64,000 nucleotides of DNA from Odoribacter sp. AF15-53 (GCF_003479425.1 NZ_QUHC01000002.1:443023-507022); one strand, 5' to 3'; counted from the stretch's first letter, positions 6,669 through 15,907 are shown. Notes: generated from the letters alone by a model not told the origin. Numbers and translations: made by a program.

Positions 6669-9600
6669 TCATTCATCTCTTGTTACCCTGGATACTTTCA
6701 CGGCATCAGCACATATAAAGTGCCATTTCTCCCCACGATCATCAAGAATCACCTTCGTTTCTCCCTTATCCAAATGATACACCCCCAACGAAACCCATCC
6801 TCTTTGCCTCATTCCTAAATCCAGAACAACCTCTTGCCGCTCTTCTCCTCGAAGTATCGTGTAAAAATATTGAAGTTCCTTTGCCTCCGATGGTTCATAA
6901 TTCAAAAATTCATGAATCAACGTGAACACCTCATACTCTCCCGGTTCTTCTATCGGGACGGTCCATTCCGCCCGACATTCCCCGTGTCCTCCCATTTTAT
7001 AATACATGCTACGGATTGTATCTCCCCAATATACCCCCGAATAGGATTTCGTCCATTTCGACACCCCAGCCTTGGGCCCCCCGGATGAACGGGCAACTAC
7101 ATCCGCTTTATTCGGAAATATTTTCTGTAACCACTTTTCCGGTAAAGACACCAGTTGAAAATCCGCAGACTCGTTATCAACAACAATCTCCCCTTCCGCA
7201 GGAGCAAAAGCAGATTTTTCCGCATCAAAAATACCGTAACACGTATCGTTCGTCTGTTGAACAAAATATCGCCCATCGTTCAAAACATCCATTTCAACAT
7301 GAACAAACCCCGGAATATTTTGCGATATTCCCAAATCAATCACAAAATAACCCGCTGATCCTAAAAACAGTCTTACCTGTTTACATTCTCCCCCATCCAA
7401 GTGAAAAAGACGCCGTTCTTCCCTTCCCCTGTCTTCCGAAGCAAAAATAACAGATACCACACCTTTCCCCGGCCCCTTGTTCCATATCTTAAATTTCCCG
7501 ACTGTCGCCCGCTTCCCCTCATTCAAAATACATTCAATCGACGCGTCTTCTACCTGATACACGACATCTGGACAAGATTCATTATACCACCCCGGAAGGA
7601 TCGTCATAATATCCACATTCAAAGAATCTCTTAATTCCGATACAAATTGTTTTAGCTCCACCTCTCCCCTGTTATGTCCACGAAACTGATTCAAGAAAAG
7701 CCATAATTGCTCCCGGGAAGTGTAAGTTTCTAACACGCCCAAAAGTTGGCGGGATTTCATATCCAAAATCCGTTCCCAGACATCCGGGGGTAAGGTAGCA
7801 TCACTCAAAGCATCTTTTAAACTATGAGATTGTAAATACTCGTAAACATATTGATCTTCCTTGTTCGCAAAAAGAGAATATCCCACTCTTTTCTCGTCAC
7901 GTCCCTCCCTGAGCCATTTTTTATAGAGTATATCCACAACCGGATAATGTTCCGATTTGATATATAAATCCGGCTCTTGCAACAAAGACAAAGCGTTAAG
8001 CAAACCCTCTGTTTTTTCCCCCGGACGACTATCAATTCCTGTAAACCTGTAAAGAAAGGGATTCCGCAAAGATTGTCCTTTTGTAGAGGCAAAATTGAGT
8101 ATCATATCAGTGAACATACTCTCTTCCACACATTTCTCATTTCCTTCACATCTTTTTCCTTTTCCCATCGCAAATCTTTTATACTGCCGGGGAGCTTCCA
8201 CGTATTTTCCCCGAATCGCCCGTTCCGGAAAAAAGATCATTCCCGGTTGAACCAAGGCACTCTTATCCCTTATCGGATCACCGTACGAAGTTATTGATAA
8301 AGGAACTTCCGCTAAAATCAAATTACTTTCAGGTGAAGAACACCAATCATGACGCAATAGCACATCGGCAATCTTCCCATTTCCATTCAAGTTACCCACA
8401 TGCAAATTACCATAACGATTTTCCACGATATTCCTTACATCCTTTTCATTCAAGCGGGTAAAAAAAAGCGGGACAAAATCCTTCTCCCTAAAACAATATA
8501 ACTTTATCACAAACCCACTGGTCTGTACCTGCCTGCACACGTAATCTCCCCCACAAAGGCTTATCCCTTCCAATGGATTTGGATTCACAAACCGTAATGT
8601 ATCTCCCTTCCGTTTCCGTACCCCCTGAGACAACACGACCGGATGCTCCGGCTCGATTACCGTCAAGCGGTAACGAGTATAATTTCTTCTCACAATCTTT
8701 CGATTCACGGGACTATCCATCAAAGCAACCGGATACCAGCCACACTCCGGAGGCAACCAGGTAAACCGGTGATCCACCATACAGTAACGATTCCCGAACT
8801 GAAAGAATGGATCCTCTCTTGTTCTATCATAATAGTGATCGTCCGGCACGGACAGGTAACAATATCTTTCATCAATCTCTCCGGTATACTCAAGATGTAA
8901 CCTCACGGAATCCACTCCCACCATTTTCCGATCTATAACAATAACCTGATGATCCCGAAAAAACTTTAATTGTTTCTCATTCTCACTTACCGATGTCACC
9001 TTTAAACCCGGATTCAAAAACAAAATAACCCGTGGCACTTCTTTCATTTCGGAATTACAGAGCAACATATCACTTTTCAACGACAGGCACTTTCCCGTCT
9101 GTCGATAAATAATATCATGCTCCACCACCCGACAAGTTCCTCCCTGCCAGTAATCAGTATAAGTATTGCGAAATATTTCTCGCATCACACCTGTCCGGTA
9201 GTAAGAATATGTTCTTATCACACCGCACATTACTCCCAGCCCAACCAACAAATACCCCGTTCGCCTCCAACGAGAAATTTCCGTTAACGAATTGGGCAAT
9301 CGTTTCAACTTACAAACACTCATACAAACACATCCTATACCTACAAATAGAAAAGCAAACCGATGTAACAAATAAAAACACAAATCCACGTGCCCCGTTA
9401 TCGCGGAAAAGAAATTAGGTATCTTGCTTCCCATACTATCTAAAGAACCATGAATGACATCCGGAAACACCACTACCGTTAGCCCCAACAAGACTAATAA
9501 AAGAACCTGTCCCCACACTTTATTACCCCGAAGAATAAATGAAATCCATCCACTTAACCCGACCCAAAAAACTAAAGAGGGGATCGTCAAGGTAAAAAAA

Positions 9601-10037
9601 TAAAACACATACACCAAAGGATTCCATGGTGCTTCACTCGCAACCAAATTCAAAAATGAACAACACAAGATTATCAAGATATTCAAGCCCAGCAACACGC
9701 CTATCGTACCCAAAAACTTTCCTAACAAGTAATGTCCGTTACTTACAGGACGGGCATGAATACATTCCAAAGCTCCCCGTCTAGATTCCCTAACAGGATA
9801 ATCCGATACCAGAAAAATAACAAGAAATGCTTGCATTATATTAAAAAAGTAAGCGTTTACAAGCGACATGGAGGAGGCCATCGCTACCATCGTCCAATTA
9901 TATGCCATACCGTTTCCTTGCATAAATACTTGTATCAAAACAATAACAAGCAATATTACACATGCAAGGACACGAAATACAACACTCCTCGCCGTCGCCA
10001 GCCCCTCGTATTTTGCAACAGTCATAATATCACGCAT
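6669..10037 (-). CDS. Large ABC-2-type permease / M1-like / golvesin-like fusion protein, 1122 aa
   Basis: The N-terminal 290 residues hold about six to seven membrane helices and resemble an ABC-2 permease, including the cytoplasmic VRESRRGALECIHARPVS loop. Residues about 300-560 look like the N-terminal beta domain of M1-type peptidases (WYPVAL, RLTVIEPEHPV, EGISLCGGDY). Residues about 570-850 are helical and correspond to the peptidase and C-terminal regions, but no HExxH occurs anywhere, so peptidase activity is unlikely. Residues about 950-1115 resemble the golvesin/xanthan-lyase carbohydrate-binding-like beta-sandwich (VDNESADF ... EPGEYEVFTLIHEF ... FICADAVKVSR). No ABC ATPase gene is adjacent. 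It is transcribed after the small exported protein, 17 bp apart. The substrate is unknown; domain assignments rest on motifs only. Confidence 0.7.
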   Translation of the reverse strand: MRDIMTVAKYEGLATARSVVFRVLACVILLVIVLIQVFMQGNGMAYNWTMVAMASSMSLVNAYFFNIMQAFLVIFLVSDYPVRESRRGALECIHARPVSNGHYLLGKFLGTIGVLLGLNILIILCCSFLNLVASEAPWNPLVYVFYFFTLTIPSLVFWVGLSGWISFILRGNKVWGQVLLLVLLGLTVVVFPDVIHGSLDSMGSKIPNFFSAITGHVDLCFYLLHRFAFLFVGIGCVCMSVCKLKRLPNSLTEISRWRRTGYLLVGLGVMCGVIRTYSYYRTGVMREIFRNTYTDYWQGGTCRVVEHDIIYRQTGKCLSLKSDMLLCNSEMKEVPRVILFLNPGLKVTSVSENEKQLKFFRDHQVIVIDRKMVGVDSVRLHLEYTGEIDERYCYLSVPDDHYYDRTREDPFFQFGNRYCMVDHRFTWLPPECGWYPVALMDSPVNRKIVRRNYTRYRLTVIEPEHPVVLSQGVRKRKGDTLRFVNPNPLEGISLCGGDYVCRQVQTSGFVIKLYCFREKDFVPLFFTRLNEKDVRNIVENRYGNLHVGNLNGNGKIADVLLRHDWCSSPESNLILAEVPLSITSYGDPIRDKSALVQPGMIFFPERAIRGKYVEAPRQYKRFAMGKGKRCEGNEKCVEESMFTDMILNFASTKGQSLRNPFLYRFTGIDSRPGEKTEGLLNALSLLQEPDLYIKSEHYPVVDILYKKWLREGRDEKRVGYSLFANKEDQYVYEYLQSHSLKDALSDATLPPDVWERILDMKSRQLLGVLETYTSREQLWLFLNQFRGHNRGEVELKQFVSELRDSLNVDIMTILPGWYNESCPDVVYQVEDASIECILNEGKRATVGKFKIWNKGPGKGVVSVIFASEDRGREERRLFHLDGGECKQVRLFLGSAGYFVIDLGISQNIPGFVHVEMDVLNDGRYFVQQTNDTCYGIFDAEKSAFAPAEGEIVVDNESADFQLVSLPEKWLQKIFPNKADVVARSSGGPKAGVSKWTKSYSGVYWGDTIRSMYYKMGGHGECRAEWTVPIEEPGEYEVFTLIHEFLNYEPSEAKELQYFYTILRGEERQEVVLDLGMRQRGWVSLGVYHLDKGETKVILDDRGEKWHFICADAVKVSRVTRDE

Positions 10038-10054
10038 ATCCTTGTATTAATGAT

Positions 10055-10519
10055 TTAGCTAACCGAAAAAATCCATTTTTCAGGCAACACGCAAGCTAAC
10101 AATTTACAAAAAATAAAAAAATCATTTTCTTTTTCTTGTTCATTCCAAACGAGTATTGTTCCACGCAAACTGGTTAGTAACACCATAGTTGGCAGAACCA
10201 CAACTTCTCCTCTACGTTCCTCCGACACTGTTATATTAATACGCTGAGCCAAACACCCGATCGCACTTATTTCAAAAATATACTCACCTGCATCTAAAAA
10301 TTCAAATTGTAAACGCCCTTCTTCTTCCCACACGTAATATTGACTTCCTTCTTCAAAGACCTCTATAAGTTTACAAATTGGCGTAATTCTCCTCCCGTCA
10401 TCCGCTAAAACTTCCATGCTTACCAAATCATCACGATATACATGATAACCAAATACCTGCATCACTGCACCTATAAGCAAAACTAATAAAAACACTTTTT
10501 TAATAATAATTCCTTTCAT
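10055..10519 (-). CDS. Small exported beta-rich protein, 154 aa, function unknown
   Basis: A hydrophobic N-terminal signal (residues about 6-24, ending VFGYH) is followed by a domain of alternating strands that looks like a carboxypeptidase-regulatory or transthyretin-type beta-sandwich (GEYIFEISAIGCLAQRINITV). The C-terminal 20 residues are hydrophobic and unusual; a frameshift near the end cannot be excluded. It ends 17 bp before the large permease fusion and is probably translated from the same mRNA, suggesting an accessory role. I do not recognise the family. Confidence 0.65.
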   Translation of the reverse strand: MKGIIIKKVFLLVLLIGAVMQVFGYHVYRDDLVSMEVLADDGRRITPICKLIEVFEEGSQYYVWEEEGRLQFEFLDAGEYIFEISAIGCLAQRINITVSEERRGEVVVLPTMVLLTSLRGTILVWNEQEKENDFFIFCKLLACVLPEKWIFSVS

Positions 10520-10641
10520 AACTTTCTATTTTTAATTAGTAATGTAATGAAAATAATCACCCTCCTTAGTGCAGTGTAAATTACAAAAAATAAATCAAAA
10601 AACGATATGTTTATTTGCATTTTTTTCAATTATATAAAATT

Positions 10642-10670
10642 CAAAACTATGAATAATAATATACATCAAA
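10642..10670 (-). promoter_or_regulatory. Possible promoter for the permease-fusion operon
   Basis: On the minus strand, TAGTTTTG at 10642-10649 fits TAnnTTTG, with TTTG at 10667-10670 (17-nt spacer, slightly short). It would leave a leader of about 115 nt. Confidence 0.35.
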
Positions 10671-11012
10671 AATCAGCAATATTTATTTTTCAAATCAAAC
10701 CCAATATGAGGAGTGATAAGTGAGAAATAAGCTCTCACAACCCCGTCTCCGACATTCGTTCTACAGCCCAAACACAGTCCCCAAACGGCTATAAACTGTA
10801 GGCAAAACGTCTGTCATACGCTTGTGGTGCCTTATCTCTCCCTTAACACCCCCCAAACTCTATTAGACCTCCCCTAAATCCGCCACAATAATAAAAACAT
10901 CCATATTTATCATCGTAACGGTAACCCCATGCCAATTCAAGCCAATACACGCCAATTAATCCTCGCTGGAAATTTTCTTCATTCCCCGTGTAAATCTAAC
11001 CCCTAAAATCCG
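10671..11012. other. Intergenic region with a C-rich segment and phased GCCAAT repeats
   Basis: The part from about 10730 to 10980 is C-rich on the plus strand, unlike the AT-rich gaps elsewhere in the window. It holds no open frame of note, a 6-bp inverted pair CTACAG/CTGTAG near 10770-10810, and three GCCAAT decamers at 10931-10960. An untranslated RNA or a regulatory region is possible. Confidence 0.4.
10931..10960 (+). repeat. Three GCCAAT decamer repeats
   Basis: GCCAATTCAA, GCCAATACAC and GCCAATTAAT follow each other directly, so GCCAAT recurs every 10 bp, about one helix turn. The array ends 52 bp before the -7 box of murF-alr, where an activator might bind. Confidence 0.6.
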
Positions 11013-11020
11013 TAGCTTTG
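11013..11020 (+). promoter_or_regulatory. -7 box of murF-alr promoter
   Basis: TAGCTTTG is an exact TAnnTTTG match 75 nt before the murF-alr ATG. No good -33 box is seen, consistent with a need for an activator. Confidence 0.5.
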
Positions 11021-11060
11021 TTTCTGTAAAAACAACACTATTGAAAATTGTAAATCTTTC

Positions 11061-11088
11061 ATTTTCAATTTTCAATTTTCAATTTTCA
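11061..11088 (+). repeat. ATTTTCA heptamer, four tandem copies, in the murF-alr leader
   Basis: Four perfect head-to-tail copies of ATTTTCA end 6 nt before the ATG at 11095. Because 7 is not a multiple of 3, copy-number change would alter the leader length and the frame of any upstream TTG start. The A/T-rich sequence would keep the ribosome site unstructured. Confidence 0.75.
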
Positions 11089-11094
11089 ATCATT

Positions 11095-13527
11095 ATGAAA
11101 GAGATTGCCGAAATCATTAACGGTACTTTACATGCCGGAACACCCGTGGAAATTACAGAATACAGCATTGACAGCCGTTCTGTTGTTGATCCGGCTCACA
11201 CCTTGTTCTTTGCCTTAAAAGGGAATAACCACAACGCTCATGACTATATACACACGCTTTACGCTGACGGGGTTCGGGCTTTCGTGATCAGCGAATTCCG
11301 GGACTCGTTCCGTCAATTAGCGGAAGCGAATTTCATTATCGTGCCCGATGTTCTGGCCGCCCTGCAACTACTGGCAGCCTACCATCGCCAACAAGTACAA
11401 GCCGAAGTCATCGGGATCACCGGGAGTAACGGGAAAACCGTCGTGAAAGAATGGCTCTACCAACTATTGGCCAACGACTATTTCGTCTACCGGAGTCCCC
11501 GCAGTTATAACTCCCAGGTGGGAGTACCCCTATCTCTATTGGGAATAGCCCCGAAAGCCGACATAGCCATCATCGAAGCCGGTATCTCCCAAAGAGGAGA
11601 AATGCAGCGCTTGCAACAAATGATTCGCCCAAACATGGGAATCTTCACTCACCTCGGAGACGCTCACGCGGAGAATTTCTCCTCCCAACAAGAGAAACTA
11701 GCCGAAAAAGCATTATTATTTTCTTCCTGCAAATGGATTATCGGGCAAGATGGTGAAGCCCTTGACTTCATCAAAACTCAAGTGCCGCCAACCACTTCGT
11801 TCCTAACCTGGGGAGAAAACCACACGGCCAATGTCCAAGTGAAAACACTAAACGTGAATTCGATTCACCGGGAAGTTGAGGTTACCTATCAATACAAAAC
11901 ATTCGTACTCGAAATTCCGTTTGCCGATATTGCTTCTTTCGAAAACTGCATGAACGCTGTATGCGTGTTATTATTGAAACAACAGGAACCGTCAAAGATC
12001 ACGGAAAAGGTGGCTCGTCTTTCAGCCATTGCCATGCGATTGGAGATCAAAGAAGGCATAAACAATTGCACGTTGGTCAACGACTATTACAATTCTGATC
12101 CCTCCTCTTTCCAGTTGGCATTGAACACGCTGGCAACACAAGACGCTTCCAAAGAACGGGTTGTCATCCTGTCGGACTTCATGGATACCGGAAAAGAAGG
12201 TAGCAATTTGTATCCCGCTATCGCCGAAATGCTCCGTCAAGCAAATATCTCCTTGTTTATCGGTATCGGCCAACACCTTAGCGAACATCGCCACTATTTC
12301 CCGAATAACTCCCGGTTTTACGAGGACACGGAACAATTCCTCCGTCAGGAAGAAAGGGAAAACTTTAAAGAACAAGTTATCCTGATCAAAGGAGCCCGCG
12401 TATTCCAGTTCGAATATATCGCCGGATTCTTGCAAAAACAATCACACGGCACCATACTCGAAGTTGATCTGGATGCCATGGTACACAACCTGAACCATTT
12501 CCGCTCCCTCACGGACGCCCACATCGCCGTCATGGTAAAAGCGTTCTCGTACGGAAGCGGTTCTCGGGAAATCGCCTCCCTATTACAATATCACCGGGTG
12601 GATTATCTCATGGTCGCTTTTGCCGACGAGGGTATCGAATTACGCGCGGCAGGGATTACCATTCCCATCGCAGTCATGAACCCGGAAAGAGAGGCCTTCG
12701 ACAACATGATCATGTTCAATTTGGAACCTGAAATCTACGCCCTTGATATTCTCGAAGATTTCAACCAAGCATTGAACAAGCACGGAATCAAACGTTTCCC
12801 CGTACACGTGAAATTAAATACCGGGATGAACCGATCCGGTTTTGATGAACAAGATATCCCGCGATTGCTCGATTTTTTCCGATCGGAACGTTCCGTGTAC
12901 ATCCGCTCCTTGTTCTCGCATCTTGCCGGGAGTGACGAATCCGTCCACGACGAATTCACGCTGGGGCAAATCCATCTGTTCGAGCGCATGACCGAGCGTA
13001 TCCAAGCCCGATTTGACTATAAAATATGGCGCCATATCTTGAACTCCGCCGGGATAGAACGCTTCCCGCAATACCATTTCGACATGGTTCGTCTCGGGAT
13101 CGGGCTACATGGCATTAGTGCCGCTCACGCAAACTTACAACCCGTGAGCAGTTTTAAAACCTACATATCATCCATCCGGGATGTACCCGAAGGTCAATCC
13201 ATCGGCTACGGCCGCAGGAGTTATACCACTCGTCCTTCACGCATCGCCGTGATTCCAGTGGGATATGCCGACGGTCTGAATCGCCACCTTAGCAACCGGA
13301 TCGGGGAAGTATACGTGAAAGATCAACGAGTCCCGATCATCGGCAATATCTGCATGGACACCTGCATGATCGATGTCACGGACACGAACGCCACGATAGG
13401 AGATGAAGTCGAGATTTTCGGGAAGCATATTCCCGTTACAGAGTTATCCGATAAACTCGGCACGATCCCTTACGAAATTCTCACGGGGATCTCGTTCCGA
13501 GTAAAACGGATATATTACAAAGAATAA
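11095..13527 (+). CDS. murF: Bifunctional MurF / alanine racemase, 810 aa
   Basis: A fusion of two peptidoglycan-precursor enzymes. The N-terminal half is UDP-MurNAc-tripeptide:D-Ala-D-Ala ligase (MurF), with the ATP loop GITGSNGKT at residues 107-115 and a Mur ligase C-terminal domain to about residue 455. The C-terminal half is a PLP-dependent alanine racemase, with the PLP lysine K482 in MVKAFSYGSG, a GYG tyrosine motif and VIPVGYADG. Making D-Ala next to the ligase that consumes D-Ala-D-Ala is a known Bacteroidetes arrangement. The frame can be extended to a TTG at 11041, but that part encodes the heptamer repeat, so ATG 11095 is preferred. A single-gene unit ended by a bidirectional terminator. 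Confidence 0.95.
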   Translation: MKEIAEIINGTLHAGTPVEITEYSIDSRSVVDPAHTLFFALKGNNHNAHDYIHTLYADGVRAFVISEFRDSFRQLAEANFIIVPDVLAALQLLAAYHRQQVQAEVIGITGSNGKTVVKEWLYQLLANDYFVYRSPRSYNSQVGVPLSLLGIAPKADIAIIEAGISQRGEMQRLQQMIRPNMGIFTHLGDAHAENFSSQQEKLAEKALLFSSCKWIIGQDGEALDFIKTQVPPTTSFLTWGENHTANVQVKTLNVNSIHREVEVTYQYKTFVLEIPFADIASFENCMNAVCVLLLKQQEPSKITEKVARLSAIAMRLEIKEGINNCTLVNDYYNSDPSSFQLALNTLATQDASKERVVILSDFMDTGKEGSNLYPAIAEMLRQANISLFIGIGQHLSEHRHYFPNNSRFYEDTEQFLRQEERENFKEQVILIKGARVFQFEYIAGFLQKQSHGTILEVDLDAMVHNLNHFRSLTDAHIAVMVKAFSYGSGSREIASLLQYHRVDYLMVAFADEGIELRAAGITIPIAVMNPEREAFDNMIMFNLEPEIYALDILEDFNQALNKHGIKRFPVHVKLNTGMNRSGFDEQDIPRLLDFFRSERSVYIRSLFSHLAGSDESVHDEFTLGQIHLFERMTERIQARFDYKIWRHILNSAGIERFPQYHFDMVRLGIGLHGISAAHANLQPVSSFKTYISSIRDVPEGQSIGYGRRSYTTRPSRIAVIPVGYADGLNRHLSNRIGEVYVKDQRVPIIGNICMDTCMIDVTDTNATIGDEVEIFGKHIPVTELSDKLGTIPYEILTGISFRVKRIYYKE

Positions 13528-13531
13528 AAAC

Positions 13532-13572
13532 AAACTCCTCCCCGATTTCAACAGAAACAGGGAGGAGTTTTT
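13532..13572. terminator. Bidirectional intrinsic terminator
   Basis: An 11-bp stem (13532-13542 with 13560-13570) flanked by T runs on both strands, between murF-alr and the convergent TlpA gene that ends locus 1. Confidence 0.85.
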
Positions 13573-13598
13573 CACTGTATAATAATCTACGAGAAGCT

Positions 13599-14792
13599 TT
13601 ATTCTTTAAATTTATCTCCCAAACGATCAATCAAGATAACATCCAGTTCCGATCCTCTTACTTCACGGGCTATTACTTTTCCTTCGCCATCAAGTAGCAA
13701 ACTAAAAGGAACTCCCATGACCTTGTATTTCGAAACAACTTCACCCTGCCATCCCTTCATATCACATAATTGAGTCCAATTCATTTTCTCCTCTTTCAAC
13801 GCGGCCTTCCAATCCTTGTCTTTATTATCTATCGAGACACTGATCATGTTCAAACCATCCTTGCCATACGCTTCGTACACGTGACGTAGATGGGGAATCT
13901 CGTATCGACATGGCCCGCACCAAGAAGCCCAGAATTCGACCATGTTATATTGTCCCGGTTTCACGTAATCGGCCAGTCGCACCGTTTTCCCAGTTTCATC
14001 AATCAACTCGATATCAAGATATTTCTCCCCGATTGCCACGGGTAAAAGATTTCCCGTTGATTCTTTCAATTGCTTGTACGCCGGGGCCTTCCATAATGAT
14101 GTATCAATACTTTGAAGAAGTTGATCCATCTCTTTTTTAGTCATTTGCTTGCCATAAACCAAGCCCAGGGCAACCTCTATCGCAACCGGAGATTGGGGAT
14201 TAGCTTTAATGAAATCCTGCTGAATTTGTTCTATCTGTTTTTGTACCGCATCCATTTGCCGTACTAACGCAATCCCCTCCCGGGTATTAAAAGTTCCTTC
14301 TCCCGCGGGGATATGGTAGGTCTTCAAATACTTATCCCACGCCTCACTTTTCTTCATATTACTTGACTTTACCGCATTCCGGTATTTCATGTACAAGTCA
14401 TGCGTCGGCGATCCCGAGACAGTCACTTTCCCGGCAACCTTTCTCTGAAAATTAAAGCGAGAAGGCAGAGAATCTATTGATGCACAGGTATACTGAATAT
14501 CTGAATTATCAACAAAAATATCCGATCCCCGCAAATCTTTCTGGTAATCCACATTCACATCTGGGGTTAAATCAATGAACACCCCGTAAAGTGCGGGTAC
14601 CTCCACCTTACCCTGCAATAAAAACTTACCGTCTTTCGTCAGCGCAGAATCCACAGGTGTATTCTGATCAAACAAATACACTTTCATTCCATCCGGGGTA
14701 CCGGGCACTGATCCGTTAATCCGGTAGCCAACCTCTTGCTGGCACGCCATCAACGAACCACAACAAATTAATCCATACAGTAATCTCTTCAT
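13599..14792 (-). CDS. TlpA-family thiol-disulfide redoxin lipoprotein, 397 aa
   Basis: Last gene of locus 1. It has a lipoprotein signal peptide with lipidation Cys17 (SLMACQQE), an N-terminal DUF4369-like beta domain (about 20-125), a helical linker (about 125-245) and a C-terminal thioredoxin-fold domain with active site WCGPC at 291-295 and the cis-proline segment GVPF near 360. It is likely a periplasm-facing reductase or isomerase. A degenerate copy of the 3' end of a related gene lies just upstream (14812-14914), so a tandem pair existed. The substrate is unknown; such redoxins are common beside SusC/D pairs. Confidence 0.88.
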   Translation of the reverse strand: MKRLLYGLICCGSLMACQQEVGYRINGSVPGTPDGMKVYLFDQNTPVDSALTKDGKFLLQGKVEVPALYGVFIDLTPDVNVDYQKDLRGSDIFVDNSDIQYTCASIDSLPSRFNFQRKVAGKVTVSGSPTHDLYMKYRNAVKSSNMKKSEAWDKYLKTYHIPAGEGTFNTREGIALVRQMDAVQKQIEQIQQDFIKANPQSPVAIEVALGLVYGKQMTKKEMDQLLQSIDTSLWKAPAYKQLKESTGNLLPVAIGEKYLDIELIDETGKTVRLADYVKPGQYNMVEFWASWCGPCRYEIPHLRHVYEAYGKDGLNMISVSIDNKDKDWKAALKEEKMNWTQLCDMKGWQGEVVSKYKVMGVPFSLLLDGEGKVIAREVRGSELDVILIDRLGDKFKE

Positions 14793-14811
14793 TCGACTTT
14801 ATTTTAAAGAT

Positions 14812-14914
14812 TTATTTCTCAAACTTATCACCTAAAAGCTCCATCAAAACGTTATCCCGTTCTGTCCCCATGCAATACCGCACTGGAACAGGGAATACAT
14901 ACACCTTTCATTTG
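14812..14914 (-). pseudogene. Relic: 3' end of a second TlpA-type redoxin gene
   Basis: Minus-strand translation ending at the TAA at 14812-14814 reads MGTERDNVLMELLGDKFEK, closely matching the end of the intact neighbour (RGSELDVILIDRLGDKFKE). About 30 codons are open in this frame, with no active-site part and no start. It sits between the Mx1-like gene and the intact TlpA gene and looks like the leftover of a duplicated redoxin gene. Confidence 0.6.
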
Positions 14915-15895
14915 TTATTCAACCTCCAGATTTAACCAGAACTTACTAAAAGCTTCCAAATCCAATTGGAGATTATTCTTATAATATTTAAGAGTAAGTT
15001 CATACTTACTTTTTACTAACGGATAAGCATCCAGAATCTCTTGTCGCTCTTCAAGAGGATTGCAAGCAATCCAGGTTGCATACGTTGCCATATCTTCATT
15101 TTGATAACTTTTAGTCGAAGCCATCATAAAAGGATAAGCATGTACAAAACCTAAATTCATCAAAAGATCTACGTTTAACTCGTAAGTTTCCCAATCCATC
15201 AGATTATCCATCGCATCAATTTGTTCATCTACAGTCATTTCGTTCAAATATTTTCCAGCAGAAACTTGTGAAAACTCCGTGAGAAGAGGTAAATCTTTGT
15301 AAAAATAGAGTGAAGTTCTCGTCCTGAAAAAACTAAGGCAGATACTATATTTCCAAACGTCCGGTTGTACCCCAATCTCATCATTCATATCTCCCCAATA
15401 GATAATTCCTTGTTGCGCCTCATCGGTAAATCCTATCGCATAATATTCCGGTATCCAAAATCCATAGTAATTTGTTAATTCATCATTCCAAAGATTTGCT
15501 TTTACTAGTACCTGTCTCTTTAAATTGGAAGTCTTAACGATCTCTTCCGGCAAATAAGCATAAAATGTTTTCAATAACTTCAAAAAAGATTCTGATGTCA
15601 ATTCATCTCCCGGTTCTAAAGGAAATGTATCCTCCGGAAGATAATAAAACATATTTATTTGAGTTGTTCCGACATTTGTACGCAAAGCATCATCACCACT
15701 CAACGTATAATACACGTGATAATCATATTTTTTGTATAAATCATAACAGATTTTTTGAGCATTCGAAGGCCCGTCAGCAATGGCCGGAATTGGACCATTA
15801 TACTCAAATTCCGGGGATAAATTTTCGTCATCGCTACATGCATATCCAATGACCATCCACCCGATTAATATTAATATACCATATATAGTTTTCAT
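14915..15895 (-). CDS. Degenerate zinc-metallopeptidase-like (Mx1 family) lipoprotein, 326 aa
   Basis: Signal peptide with lipidation Cys20 followed by acidic residues (CSDDE), which fits a Bacteroidetes surface-export signal. The body resembles the putative zinc metallopeptidases (Peptidase_Mx1) found with SusC/D pairs: KIYxxYD-type start (ICYDLYKKYDYHVYY), TEFSQVSAGKYL and NLGFVHAYP segments occur in order. At the position of the usual HExxH the sequence is LSFFR (residues 187-191), so both His ligands and the catalytic Glu are gone and activity is not expected. It follows susD by 12 bp. Likely a surface ligand-binding subunit of locus 1; family call moderate, inactivation clear if the call is right. 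Confidence 0.65.
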   Translation of the reverse strand: MKTIYGILILIGWMVIGYACSDDENLSPEFEYNGPIPAIADGPSNAQKICYDLYKKYDYHVYYTLSGDDALRTNVGTTQINMFYYLPEDTFPLEPGDELTSESFLKLLKTFYAYLPEEIVKTSNLKRQVLVKANLWNDELTNYYGFWIPEYYAIGFTDEAQQGIIYWGDMNDEIGVQPDVWKYSICLSFFRTRTSLYFYKDLPLLTEFSQVSAGKYLNEMTVDEQIDAMDNLMDWETYELNVDLLMNLGFVHAYPFMMASTKSYQNEDMATYATWIACNPLEERQEILDAYPLVKSKYELTLKYYKNNLQLDLEAFSKFWLNLEVE

Positions 15896-15907
15896 ACCAA
15901 ATCGATT

